Shown here piece by piece: positions 26,355 through 33,423 of a stretch of 40,883 nucleotides of DNA. This stretch comes from Cyanobacteria bacterium SW_9_44_58 (GTDB lineage: Bacteria; Cyanobacteriota; Cyanobacteriia; Cyanobacteriales; Rubidibacteraceae): NCBI GenBank assembly GCA_003021905.1, contig PXPI01000087.1, forward strand, positions 1 through 40,883. The letters run 5' to 3'. The notes under the pieces were generated by a model that was given only the letters and a program-made list of their open reading frames with translations, was not told where the DNA came from and did no database searches. How positions within the stretch are numbered: position 1 is the stretch's first letter; the number at the start of each line of letters is the position of its first letter. A program made the translations under genes and the position numbers.

Positions 26355-27224
26355 TATCAAGGGTAAACTGAGAAAACTCAATAGAGTAGAAACAACCACT
26401 GTCCGCGCTGCGCGATCGGGTTCTCCACCAAATTCCCCCGCCATGAGGACTGTGTTGACCGCTGCCGGCATTGCTGTTTGCAGAACTAATACCTTGAAAT
26501 CAAGTCCCGTTAACTGTAACATAAGTCCCACACCCAGCGCGATCGCGGGGGCAACAAATAACCGCAGCGCTGAAGCGAATAATTCATAAAGCCCCAAAGC
26601 AAACCCGGTACTGGCCAACTGCATTCCCAAAATAATGAGGGCAATGGGAATTGAGGATTTTCCCAACTGTTCAATCCCGGCATCCAAGCGATAGGGAAAC
26701 TCCACTTGCAACACATGAAACGCAATCCCTGCCGCCATTGCCCAAAACAAGGGCAACTTCAGCGTCACACCGACCCCGTATCGCCAGCCTTTCCCTGTCA
26801 AAATTGCTGGCGCAATCCCAAACAAGAGAATCGCCGAGGTAATTAAGCAAATAATGGCCCGTTCCAATCCTGCTTCTCCAAAGGCAAAACTATTCATGGG
26901 GAGTCCGAGATTGCCCACATTGCCAAAAATCGTAGTAACCAATAAGCTTTTTCCCATGGCTTTCGGGAAATTGCCCCACTGATTGATTCCTAAAACCAGT
27001 AAGTATAACAGGGCAGAACTGATCACAAACCCGGCAGCCAATCCCATTGCCCCTTTTAAAGAGACACTGGTGCGATATAACTTATCCCCAACCAAAGCCG
27101 GAATCAAAATATAAAGGGCTAGTCGCGATAGCGTTGATTGGTCTAAGGAGAGGGTACGTTGGGCAATGACACCAATCAGAATAATCAGCGCCACCGGAAC
27201 AACTGCCGGAAGAAGAATACTCAT
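26325..27224 (-). CDS. AEC (auxin efflux carrier) family transporter
   Basis: An integral membrane transporter of the bile/arsenite/riboflavin superfamily with about ten hydrophobic segments. Typical AEC features are ILPALVGDKLYRTSV near the start, the loop FGNVGNLGLPMNSFAFGEAGLERA, and the repeat-half equivalent MPAAVNTVLMAGEFGGEPD. The substrate is unknown (malate and auxin-like acids are known for relatives). I prefer the ATG at 27224 (MSILLPAV, 299 residues) over the TTG at 27254. It overlaps the convergent hypothetical gene by 30 bp and diverges from the HU gene. Confidence 0.88.
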   Translation of the reverse strand: MSILLPAVVPVALIILIGVIAQRTLSLDQSTLSRLALYILIPALVGDKLYRTSVSLKGAMGLAAGFVISSALLYLLVLGINQWGNFPKAMGKSLLVTTIFGNVGNLGLPMNSFAFGEAGLERAIICLITSAILLFGIAPAILTGKGWRYGVGVTLKLPLFWAMAAGIAFHVLQVEFPYRLDAGIEQLGKSSIPIALIILGMQLASTGFALGLYELFASALRLFVAPAIALGVGLMLQLTGLDFKVLVLQTAMPAAVNTVLMAGEFGGEPDRAARTVVVSTLLSFLSLPLILWILTQAAE

Positions 27225-27400
27225 GGAGATAATTAGCGATGACTGATCAATCAAACATGATCATAAACCAATTAAACTGGCTACTTTAGCGGGAATTGAT
27301 CGCGGATTCGTTTCACTTAGGATCCAAGAATTGGAAGGAGGAATAAAAATAACGGGTAAATTGTTTTTAATTACATTTTATTAATGATATATTTTACAAA

Positions 27401-27436
27401 CTACATTTCAAAACGTAAAAAAATGCCGAAATGTAG
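27401..27436. promoter_or_regulatory. Inverted repeat in the AEC-HU divergent region
   Basis: CTACATTTC (27401-27409) and GAAATGTAG (27428-27436) are a perfect 9-bp inverted repeat with an 18-base spacer, in the 410-bp AT-rich region between the AEC and HU starts. The half-site distance of about 27 bp would suit a dimeric regulator. Confidence 0.4.
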
Positions 27437-27515
27437 ATAATTTAATGGTTTTGACGATCCACAATGGACGATCAGAGTTTAGAATGATGCAGTGAAACAT
27501 AGAACAGACAACTAT

Positions 27516-27587
27516 CCTAGGCTTTTGAATCTCTATTGGCCTAGGGTCTATCTTAGTAAATGCAAACAAAACTTGCTCTGAGCAAGT
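27516..27587 (+). promoter_or_regulatory. Two more inverted repeats in the HU leader
   Basis: CCTAGGC (27516-27522) and GCCTAGG (27539-27545) are 16 bases apart. A tight 17-bp palindrome, ACTTGCTC-T-GAGCAAGT, spans 27571-27587, about 48 bases before the HU start. A tandem GACGATC pair also occurs upstream (27450-27475). These may be operators, or HU autoregulation sites; the function is inferred. Confidence 0.4.
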
Positions 27588-27634
27588 ATTTTGTCGTTAT
27601 CGTAGAGAAACACTCGCAAATTAGGAGATTAACT

Positions 27635-27925
27635 ATGAATAAAGGTGATTTAGTCGATAAAATCGCTGATCGCGCAACCGTAACCAAAAAGCAAGCAGAT
27701 TCGGTTTTAACCGCTGCCCTGGAAACCATCATGGAAGCAGTGGCTGAAGGAGAAAAAGTAACCCTAGTGGGCTTTGGATCCTTTGAACGTCGCGAACGGA
27801 AAGCGCGGGAAGGACGCAATCCTAAAACAGGAGATAAAATGGAAATTCCTGCAACATCCGTTCCTGCCTTTTCTGCAGGGAAACTGTTCAAAGAACGGGT
27901 TGCTCCCGAGGACAATAAAAAATAA
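27635..27925 (+). CDS. hup: HU family DNA-binding protein
   Basis: A nucleoid-associated histone-like protein that bends DNA as a dimer. MNKGDLVDKIADRATVTKKQADSVL is the dimerisation helix pair, GEKVTLVGFGSFERRERKAREGRNPKTGDKM leads into the DNA-contact arm, and VPAFSAGKLFKERV closes the domain. I chose the ATG at 27635 with ribosome-binding site AGGAG about 8 bases upstream, giving 96 residues. The 25-codon upstream extension from 27560 runs over a palindrome and is rejected. cobD begins 21 bp after the stop. Confidence 0.96.
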   Translation: MNKGDLVDKIADRATVTKKQADSVLTAALETIMEAVAEGEKVTLVGFGSFERRERKAREGRNPKTGDKMEIPATSVPAFSAGKLFKERVAPEDNKK

Positions 27926-27946
27926 CTGCACAGCAATCCCAAGATT

Positions 27947-29029
27947 ATGACGCGACCAATACACGGAGGGAACTTAAATTGGGCAGCCCAGTTAGCGGGG
28001 TGTTCTCCCTCTGTGATATTGGATTTTTCCGCCAGTATTAATCCCCTAGGGCCCCCTGAAAGTGCCATTGCTGCCATTAAAAGGGGGCTAAGTTCTGTAA
28101 GCCATTATCCCGACCCCAATTATCCGCAACTGCGGGAAACACTGGCCCAAAGCCACAATATTTCTCCCGAGTGGATTTTACCGGGAAATGGCGTAGCAGA
28201 ATTGCTGAGTTGGGCAGGGCGAGAACTGGCGGATTTAGATGCGGTTTATTTACTTACCCCTGCTTTTCGAGATTATTATCGCGCCTTGCAGGGATTTGGG
28301 GCAACGATCAAAGCTTGTCCCCTTGATATCCCTAAGATGCGATTTCAGTCCGCAAAGCCTCAAGATTTTCCCCTGGAGGCACCAGAAACTAAAAACTGCG
28401 GGCTAATCTTGAATAATCCTCATAACCCCACCGGTCAATTGTTCTCTCGTCAAGCAATTTTGCCTTATTTAGAACAATTTGCACTGGTGGTGGTGGATGA
28501 GGCATTTATGGATTTTTTACGCCCCGAGGATCAAGAAAGCTTGCTTGAAGATGTCGCACAATATCCCAACCTAGTGGTATTGCGATCGCTGACTAAATTT
28601 TATACCTTGCCGGGGTTGCGCATGGGGTATGCTGTGGCGCATCCCCAACAGTTAAACCAATGGCAGCAATGGCGCGATCCCTGGGCGGTAAACAGTTTAG
28701 CTGCCGAGGCAGCAATCGCCGTGTTACCTGATCGCAGTTTTCAAGAACAAACTTGGCAATGGTTAGAGACAGCGCGATCGCGCTTTTATCATGATTTAAT
28801 GACAATACCGGGCATTTCCCCGCTTCCCAGTGCTGCTAACTTTTTATTGGCGGCAACCGAAATTCCTGCTTCCCAGCTACAGGCACAACTCCTCCAACAA
28901 GCACAAATTCTGATCCGCGACTGTCTTAGTTTTCCCGAACTTGGAGAAGGCTATTTCCGCACTGCCATTCGTCATCCCCAAGAAAATGCAAAACTGCAAC
29001 AAGCGCTTCAAACTATTTGCCGGAGATAA
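27947..29029 (+). CDS. cobD: Threonine-phosphate decarboxylase
   Basis: A PLP enzyme making (R)-1-amino-2-propanol O-phosphate for the cobamide side chain. The start HGGNLNWAAQLAG followed by DFSASINPLGPP is diagnostic. PGNGVAELL, NPHNPTGQL and VVDEAFMDF follow. The PLP lysine is in RSLTKFYTLPGLRMGY near residue 219. FRTAIRHP closes the protein. At 360 residues it is full length. It lies 21 bp after HU and 6 bp before the flavoprotein gene, which suggests co-transcription with the latter. A histidinol-phosphate aminotransferase is the alternative, but the N-terminus argues against it. Confidence 0.9.
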   Translation: MTRPIHGGNLNWAAQLAGCSPSVILDFSASINPLGPPESAIAAIKRGLSSVSHYPDPNYPQLRETLAQSHNISPEWILPGNGVAELLSWAGRELADLDAVYLLTPAFRDYYRALQGFGATIKACPLDIPKMRFQSAKPQDFPLEAPETKNCGLILNNPHNPTGQLFSRQAILPYLEQFALVVVDEAFMDFLRPEDQESLLEDVAQYPNLVVLRSLTKFYTLPGLRMGYAVAHPQQLNQWQQWRDPWAVNSLAAEAAIAVLPDRSFQEQTWQWLETARSRFYHDLMTIPGISPLPSAANFLLAATEIPASQLQAQLLQQAQILIRDCLSFPELGEGYFRTAIRHPQENAKLQQALQTICRR

Positions 29030-29035
29030 CAAACA

Positions 29036-30454
29036 ATGAACTACGATGTAATTGTTATCGGCAATACCCCCGTTGGCAGATATGCCGCCCTGACTGCCGC
29101 TTTCTGGGAAGCGCGAGTGGCGTTAGTCACCCAAGACATTTCTTTCGCTGCCCAGGGAGATTGGTTCTATCATTTTAGCCTTACCCAACTCACAGCAATT
29201 GCTCAAAAATGGAACAATGTGCAGCCCATTGCTTCGCCGCCCTTAGAAAGGTATCAACAATGGGGGCAACAAGTCATTGCCGTGATGGAACAAGAACAGG
29301 CTTTCGTGAAATTAGCGGCACAAGGGATTGATGTCATTGAGGGAAAAGGAGAATTTTGTCGGTTGCCGCAACAGGCTTTCATTGTGAATGATGAATCCTT
29401 AAAAGCCCCGGCTTATCTAATTGCTACCGAAACCTCACCCATTTTCCCGGAAGTTGCCAATTTATCAGAGGCGGGTTGTTTGACGCTGACTGATTTAAGG
29501 CAAAAGCATCGTTTAGAAACGTTACCGAACAATCTAACGATTATTGGCGAGTCTCCCGAAGCCATTAGCTTGGCGCAAAACTTAGCAAAACTGGAAAAAA
29601 ATATAACGTTATCGCTACCCAACTCTCATTTATTTGCGAAAGAAGATGAAGAAATTGCCTATTTATTACAAGCGCAATTAGAAGGCGATGGCATTAATCT
29701 TTTAACGGCTAGTGCCCTCTCCGATATTCGGAAAACGGAAAATGGAAAATGGTTACAACTTGGAAACCACACCATGGAAACGGAAGAGTTGATTATTGTT
29801 CCTGAAAAAACGCCAAATGTTGAAGGATTAAATTTAGAAGGCGTAAAAGTTGACTATACTCATGAGGGATTAGCTGTCAATCGGAAATTACAAACGACGA
29901 ATCAAAACATTTATGGTTGCGGCGGTGTTATTGGCGGGTATCCTTTTTTCAATCTCGCTCGATATGAAGCCCAGATTGTTCTGAAAAATGCCTTATTTTA
30001 TCCACGACATAAGGTGGATTATCGGACGATTCCTTATCTCATTTCAATTCATCCGCCTTTAGCGCGGGTGGGATTAACAGAAAGGCAAGCGAAACGCCGA
30101 TATGGAAATAAAGTGGTGGTTTTTAAAGACTATTTCAAGGATAATTCTTTAAGTATTATTCAGGGAGAACTATCGGGATTATTGAAATTAATTGTACATC
30201 AAAATGGTAAAATTATTGGAGCAACTGGAATTGGCAATAATGTCGGAGAATTAGTTAATATAATCGCGATCGCGCTGGCTAAAAATTGGAAAATGAAACA
30301 ATTAAAGTCGGTTTCGTTTGTCTCACCCAGTGTTTCGGATTTGCTTACTAATATCGTGCAGAAATGGGATTTTTATTATTATCAAACTCATCCGTTACTG
30401 CGAAAGTTAAGGAAACAATATTTTCTGTTCCGTCGCAACCCGATGCAAGAATAA
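29036..30454 (+). CDS. FAD/NAD(P) oxidoreductase of the pyridine nucleotide-disulfide family, lacking the redox cysteines
   Basis: The overall plan is that of dihydrolipoamide dehydrogenase or mercuric reductase: an N-terminal FAD Rossmann (YDVIVIGNTPVGRYAALTAAF), an NAD domain near residue 165 (NLTIIGESPEAISLAQNLAKLEK), NIYGCGGVIGGYPFFNLARYEA, and a C-terminal dimerisation domain from about 340 (HPPLARVGLTERQAK). The CxxxxC redox pair expected near residue 40-50 is absent (that stretch is QDISFAAQGDWFYHF). The C-terminal His-Glu pair is not seen. It may therefore be a non-disulfide reductase or have an unknown role. It follows cobD by 6 bp. Confidence 0.75.
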   Translation: MNYDVIVIGNTPVGRYAALTAAFWEARVALVTQDISFAAQGDWFYHFSLTQLTAIAQKWNNVQPIASPPLERYQQWGQQVIAVMEQEQAFVKLAAQGIDVIEGKGEFCRLPQQAFIVNDESLKAPAYLIATETSPIFPEVANLSEAGCLTLTDLRQKHRLETLPNNLTIIGESPEAISLAQNLAKLEKNITLSLPNSHLFAKEDEEIAYLLQAQLEGDGINLLTASALSDIRKTENGKWLQLGNHTMETEELIIVPEKTPNVEGLNLEGVKVDYTHEGLAVNRKLQTTNQNIYGCGGVIGGYPFFNLARYEAQIVLKNALFYPRHKVDYRTIPYLISIHPPLARVGLTERQAKRRYGNKVVVFKDYFKDNSLSIIQGELSGLLKLIVHQNGKIIGATGIGNNVGELVNIIAIALAKNWKMKQLKSVSFVSPSVSDLLTNIVQKWDFYYYQTHPLLRKLRKQYFLFRRNPMQE

Positions 30455-30466
30455 TCACTAACACGT

Positions 30467-30632
30467 TTGACGCTCCACCCGCCTAGAAGGCGCCGGAGCT
30501 TTAGTGAGGAGATTCTTGGTTCATCACCCAGATTTAACTGAGCAGGACGGACATCTCATGATGCGGAACCAAGTTCCGCATCCGTGTCCTCACGTATCCA
30601 ACTCAGCCAGTGACCCGAACTCCCCAAGCATA
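30467..30632 (-). mobile_element. Right-end remnant of a second IS200/IS605 (tnpB-type) element
   Basis: Read on the minus strand, it begins near TATGCTTGGGGA (YAWG, the same AWG motif as in the relic at 6.4 kb). It continues with frames broken by stops, passes a strong hairpin GCGGAAC/GTTCCGC (about 30560-30578), then CCAAGAATC. It ends in a hairpin at 30472-30499 (GCTCC...CGCCT aga AGGCG...GGAGC) and GTCAA at 30467. This is the layout of a TnpB C-terminus plus guide-RNA scaffold. It lies 13 bp after the flavoprotein stop. No transposase remains. Confidence 0.6.
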
Positions 30633-30727
30633 TTATACCAATTCTCAAAAGTAGCTAGAGAGATCGCGAGTCTGACTTCTCTTAAACTTGGAACTGAGTG
30701 TCCAGTGACTTTTAATAAATGGTATTA
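30633..30727. mobile_element. Possible 95-bp MITE with TA-flanked inverted ends
   Basis: The two ends (30633-30656 and, reversed, 30727-30704) match at about 18 of 24 positions, sharing ATACCA, TT and AAAAGT, with TA at both borders. The left end contains CAATTCTCA, also present at the tip of the IS630 element bounding this window (GCAATTCTCAGACC). This fits a non-autonomous IS630-related miniature element inserted directly against the tnpB remnant. Confidence 0.5.
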
Positions 30728-30841
30728 GTTCACAATTGTGTCCAAAATTGGATTCAACAATTAATGAAGCTCCATCGCAACAAACTGCCTTGTTATCAGA
30801 AAGGTCTGCGAGCCATGGAACTTATGCAACAAGGGATTTAA
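30719..30841 (+). pseudogene. Short protein-like fragment of unknown origin
   Basis: A 40-codon frame reads NCVQNWIQQLMKLHRNKLPC, then YQKGLRAMELMQQGI and a stop. Composition is protein-like, but its start is inside the putative MITE and there is no ribosome-binding site, so it is probably the 3' tail of a gene cut by the insertion. I do not recognise the family. The remaining 63 bases up to the nitrilase stop show nothing. Confidence 0.3.
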
Positions 30842-30904
30842 AGTAATTGTCACCCCGTGAGACTGAGAGCACTACCACCCATCCCTATATTTTGTGTGCC
30901 AACC

Positions 30905-31720
30905 TTAAATAAAGACGCGATGTTCTAAAGAAGGCATCTGACGGCGCACTTGTTCCAAGCGAGAGGGATTGATTTCGGCGAGGGCAACCCCGGGATCTTC
31001 GCCAGCATCGCTTAAAACCATTCCCCAGGGATCAATAATCATGGCATGACCGTGACTGTAGCGTCGGCCATAGTGATGTCCGGTTTGGGCAGGGGCAATG
31101 ACATAAGCCGTATTTTCAATGGCCCGCGCTTGCAATAACACCTGCCAATGGTATTTCCCTGTGTAAGCCGTAAATGCTGCCGGAATCAGAAGAATCTCTG
31201 CCCCCTTTTGGGCTAGCTGACGATAGAGTTCCGGGAAACGCACGTCATAACACACAGAAAGCCCAATTGTGCCTAAATCAGGGGAAACAGGCAGCGGCGG
31301 AAGCGAGGTTCCCGCTTGCACGGTTTGGGATTCTTGATAGGTGTTGCCATCGGGAAGATTGACATCAAACAGATGTACTTTTTCGTAACGGGCTAATTCC
31401 TCACCATCGGCGTTAATCATCAAGGCAGTATTGGAAACTTTTCCATCTGCAGTCGGAATCGGGAAACCGCCGCCGACAATAGTAATTTGATACCGTTGCG
31501 CCATGGTTTTCAGGAATATTTCCGTTTGTTGCGCGATCGCGCTAGCTTGTCTAACTTTTTCCGATTCTTCTCCCAGAAACGGAAAATTTTCTGGAAGCGT
31601 TACCAAACTAGCACCTTTTTGGACTGCAAGTTCTACTAAATCGGCAGCAGACGCCAAATTTTTCTCTAACTCAGGTTGACTGGTCATTTGAATCGCAGCC
31701 GCCAGATAACTTTTCATCAT
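30905..31720 (-). CDS. Carbon-nitrogen hydrolase (nitrilase superfamily, Nit1/deaminated-glutathione amidase-like)
   Basis: The Glu-Lys-Cys triad is visible: LPENF (Glu44), RYEKVHLFDV (Lys near 116) and LSVCYDVRFPELYRQLAQKG (Cys near 156). IPAAFTAYTGKYHWQVLLQARAIENTAYVIAPAQTG and YSHGHAMIIDPWG match the Nit1 branch, whose members hydrolyse deaminated glutathione. Its 271 residues are normal. Two consecutive ATGs begin the gene (31720 and 31717). It stands alone next to the mobile-element scar. Confidence 0.88.
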   Translation of the reverse strand: MMKSYLAAAIQMTSQPELEKNLASAADLVELAVQKGASLVTLPENFPFLGEESEKVRQASAIAQQTEIFLKTMAQRYQITIVGGGFPIPTADGKVSNTALMINADGEELARYEKVHLFDVNLPDGNTYQESQTVQAGTSLPPLPVSPDLGTIGLSVCYDVRFPELYRQLAQKGAEILLIPAAFTAYTGKYHWQVLLQARAIENTAYVIAPAQTGHHYGRRYSHGHAMIIDPWGMVLSDAGEDPGVALAEINPSRLEQVRRQMPSLEHRVFI

Positions 31721-31732
31721 TCAAACAATTTC

Positions 31733-31794
31733 GTCTCTATCAATTGATCCAGGGGGCAAAACTCCCCACTTCAAATTGTAGTGGGAATAGAGAC
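31733..31794. repeat. Nested inverted repeat upstream of the nitrilase gene
   Basis: The outer arms GTCTCTAT (31733-31740) and ATAGAGAC (31787-31794) are perfect. An inner pair, CCCACT and AGTGGG, forms a second stem. The whole could fold as a long hairpin in the leader of the nitrilase transcript, or be a degraded dispersed palindrome related to the one at 22215-22243. Confidence 0.4.
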
Positions 31795-31866
31795 CGAGAA
31801 AAATAGCTTTTTCAACCATAGGAAAATAAAATTTTTGCCCTCAGCAATTGCCGGTACTGATTAAAA

Positions 31867-32436
31867 TTAAATCATCAATCCTTGGGTGGTTGCTGTCCAA
31901 ATGGTCCAAGTATCAACTACTAATAAAAGAAGGGTCAATGCTAATAAAATAAAATACATCCAAGGCTGGGCTAAGGGACGAACATCTTGGGTATCAATGC
32001 CTGTTTTGTCCTGGACAATTGTTACTAACTGGGCAAAACCGGCAACGCGCATAGGAACAAGATAAGCGCAATCGCGTTCCGGTGTGACAAAATAGTACAC
32101 TAATCCCCCTTGCCCTGTAGTGCGAGGTTTCAATTGTTCAATTTTTTCCCAAGAAAGGGACCATCCCTTGCGGAAAACTGAGGGAAACCATCGCGGATAG
32201 GTAACAGCAATTTTTTCCTCATCCAGGACAACTTTTTGACTTAGGGCACCGTATAACAGAATAAACCCCGCGATTAAGCCGAAACTTAATACACTAATGG
32301 GAATTGTCGATGTCGTAATGGCAGCTAAAAAGGGCAAGGGGGCAGTTAGGGCAATATAAAGCGTTAGTAAGGTAATGCGAATGAGGGAAGAAATCTGAAA
32401 GGCAATTGGGAATTGATGGATTGTAGCAGTTGTCAT
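31867..32436 (-). CDS. Membrane protein of unknown function, 189 residues
   Basis: Two hydrophobic segments near the N-terminus (IRITLLTLYIALTAPLPFLAA and VLSFGLIAGFILLYGAL) and one at the C-terminus (WMYFILLALTLLLLVVDTW) flank a soluble core. The core (KVVLDEEKIAVTYPRWFPSVFRKGWSLSWEKIEQLKPR) resembles the bacterial PH-like (YdbT/DUF304-type) layout. I chose the ATG at 32436 (MTTATIHQFP); an upstream ATG at 32460 adds eight residues. Conserved in cyanobacteria by impression only. It diverges from the RRM gene. Confidence 0.65.
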   Translation of the reverse strand: MTTATIHQFPIAFQISSLIRITLLTLYIALTAPLPFLAAITTSTIPISVLSFGLIAGFILLYGALSQKVVLDEEKIAVTYPRWFPSVFRKGWSLSWEKIEQLKPRTTGQGGLVYYFVTPERDCAYLVPMRVAGFAQLVTIVQDKTGIDTQDVRPLAQPWMYFILLALTLLLLVVDTWTIWTATTQGLMI

Positions 32437-32606
32437 ATGGCAAGAATTTTCAGCGAGCATCTTTTGTTAAATATTATGAAGGACAATTCCCCTCTCAGCC
32501 TCCCCAAGCAAAATTAATATTTGTTTAAAAATTGCTGTAACTGCCCTTCCAAGGCTACTTTCAGAAATTACCCAGTTCCATCCCTTTCTCAAGAAAAACC
32601 CGAGTC

Positions 32607-32635
32607 TTGTTGATCCCAAAAATTACTGCTATAGT
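32607..32635 (+). promoter_or_regulatory. Predicted promoter of the RRM protein gene
   Basis: TTGTTG (32607-32612) and TATAGT (32630-32635) are 17 bases apart. Transcription would start near 32642, giving a 5' leader of about 125 bases before the ATG at 32768. Long leaders are usual for cold-regulated cyanobacterial rbp genes. The rest of the gene-free stretch 32461-32767 shows no other feature, and GGAGAA before the ATG is the ribosome-binding site. Confidence 0.45.
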
Positions 32636-32767
32636 TAATCTATGAGAACAAAGATCGGTGACTACGTTTGGTTTCAGTATTGATAGTTTTTTTCAGCTTC
32701 GTATTGAAAGACTCCCTCCGAAATCTTGCCTCACGACACCATTCCTGATTGAGGAGAATCTACATCA

Positions 32768-33055
32768 ATGTCAATTTATATCGGTAACCTCGACTACTCT
32801 GTCACTCAAGACGACCTAAGCGAAGTTTTTGCTGAATACGGTACAGTTAAGCGCGTTCATCTGCCCACTGACCGTGAAACAGGTCGCATGAGAGGATTTG
32901 GATTTGTCGAAATGTCATCCGAAAGCGAAGAATCCAATGCAATTTCCGAACTGGATGGTGCAGAATGGATGGGTCGCGAACTCAAAGTGAACCCAGCCCG
33001 TCCTCGGGAAAATAAAGGCCCCTCTGGTGGCGGTCGCAGAAACAAACGTTTCTAA
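32768..33055 (+). CDS. rbp: RRM-type RNA-binding protein (cyanobacterial Rbp)
   Basis: A single RNA-recognition motif protein of 95 residues. RNP2 is IYIGNL (residues 3-8) and RNP1 is RGFGFVEM (42-49), with the typical aromatic residues at Tyr4, Phe44 and Phe46. A short Gly/Arg-rich tail (GPSGGGRRNKRF) follows. Cyanobacterial Rbp proteins bind mRNA and many are induced by cold. A terminator hairpin and a small basic-protein gene follow. In many cyanobacteria rpsU takes that downstream place; here it does not. Confidence 0.94.
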   Translation: MSIYIGNLDYSVTQDDLSEVFAEYGTVKRVHLPTDRETGRMRGFGFVEMSSESEESNAISELDGAEWMGRELKVNPARPRENKGPSGGGRRNKRF

Positions 33056-33110
33056 GCATTAAGTTTCAAGCAACAACCAACGCTTTTGGGGAGTGCATCA
33101 TTTTGAATCG

Positions 33111-33131
33111 GCTTTCCGAAAGCGTTTTTTT
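33111..33131 (+). terminator. Rho-independent terminator after rbp
   Basis: GCTTT (33111-33115) and AAAGC (33119-33123) form a short stem around CCG, followed by G and seven T. It lies between rbp and the small basic-protein gene; read-through would allow joint expression. Confidence 0.7.
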
Positions 33132-33152
33132 ATTTAAGAGGAGAACTCACCT

Positions 33153-33323
33153 ATGTCCAAACGTCGTAACCAAAAAAAAGAAAAAGCCGCTCGCAATCTT
33201 GCCTATGCCCGACAGTTTCGTAAAAAACCATCAGGTTCTTTTTCAAAAGGGCGCCGCTTTTCTGGAGGCAATCATTCGAATAATGCCAGTAATCATACAA
33301 CCGCTAATAACAATGAAGATTAG
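33153..33323 (+). CDS. Small basic protein, 56 residues
   Basis: Missed by length cut-offs but well supported: ribosome-binding site AGAGGAGAA 8 bases before the ATG and a clean frame to TAG. The N-terminal half is strongly basic (MSKRRNQKKEKAARNLAYAR, then QFRKK), and the C-terminal half is rich in Gly, Asn and Ser (GGNHSNNASNHTTANNNED). I do not recognise the family. The composition suggests RNA or ribosome binding, and the place after rbp, where rpsU often sits, points the same way. A longer overlapping frame (33103-33327) is a shadow of it. Confidence 0.7.
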   Translation: MSKRRNQKKEKAARNLAYARQFRKKPSGSFSKGRRFSGGNHSNNASNHTTANNNED

Positions 33324-33338
33324 GTGATTATTGCATTC

Positions 33339-33378
33339 GGGGAAAGTAGGAGACCATTGTTCTCCTTACTCTCTCCCC
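33339..33378. terminator. Hairpin between the small basic-protein gene and ychF
   Basis: GGGGAAAGTAGGAGA (from 33339) pairs with TCTCCTTACTCTCTCCCC (to 33378) with small bulges, around a short loop. It lies between convergent genes and could end both transcripts, though T-runs are weak. Confidence 0.5.
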
Positions 33379-33423
33379 AGGAAAATTACTCCCTATATGT
33401 ATGGGAAGTCTAACTGCCAGCGA

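Noticed and set aside
27560-27634. N-terminal extension of the HU gene
   Set aside because: The extension covers a palindrome and lacks HU-like sequence; the ATG at 27635 has a good ribosome-binding site.
30504-30728. Plus-strand frame of 74 codons
   Set aside because: It runs through the hairpins of the tnpB remnant and the MITE; it is chance coding over mobile-element debris.
33103-33327. Open frame of 74 codons over the rbp terminator
   Set aside because: It is a different frame over the small basic-protein gene; it has no ribosome-binding site and reads through a terminator hairpin.
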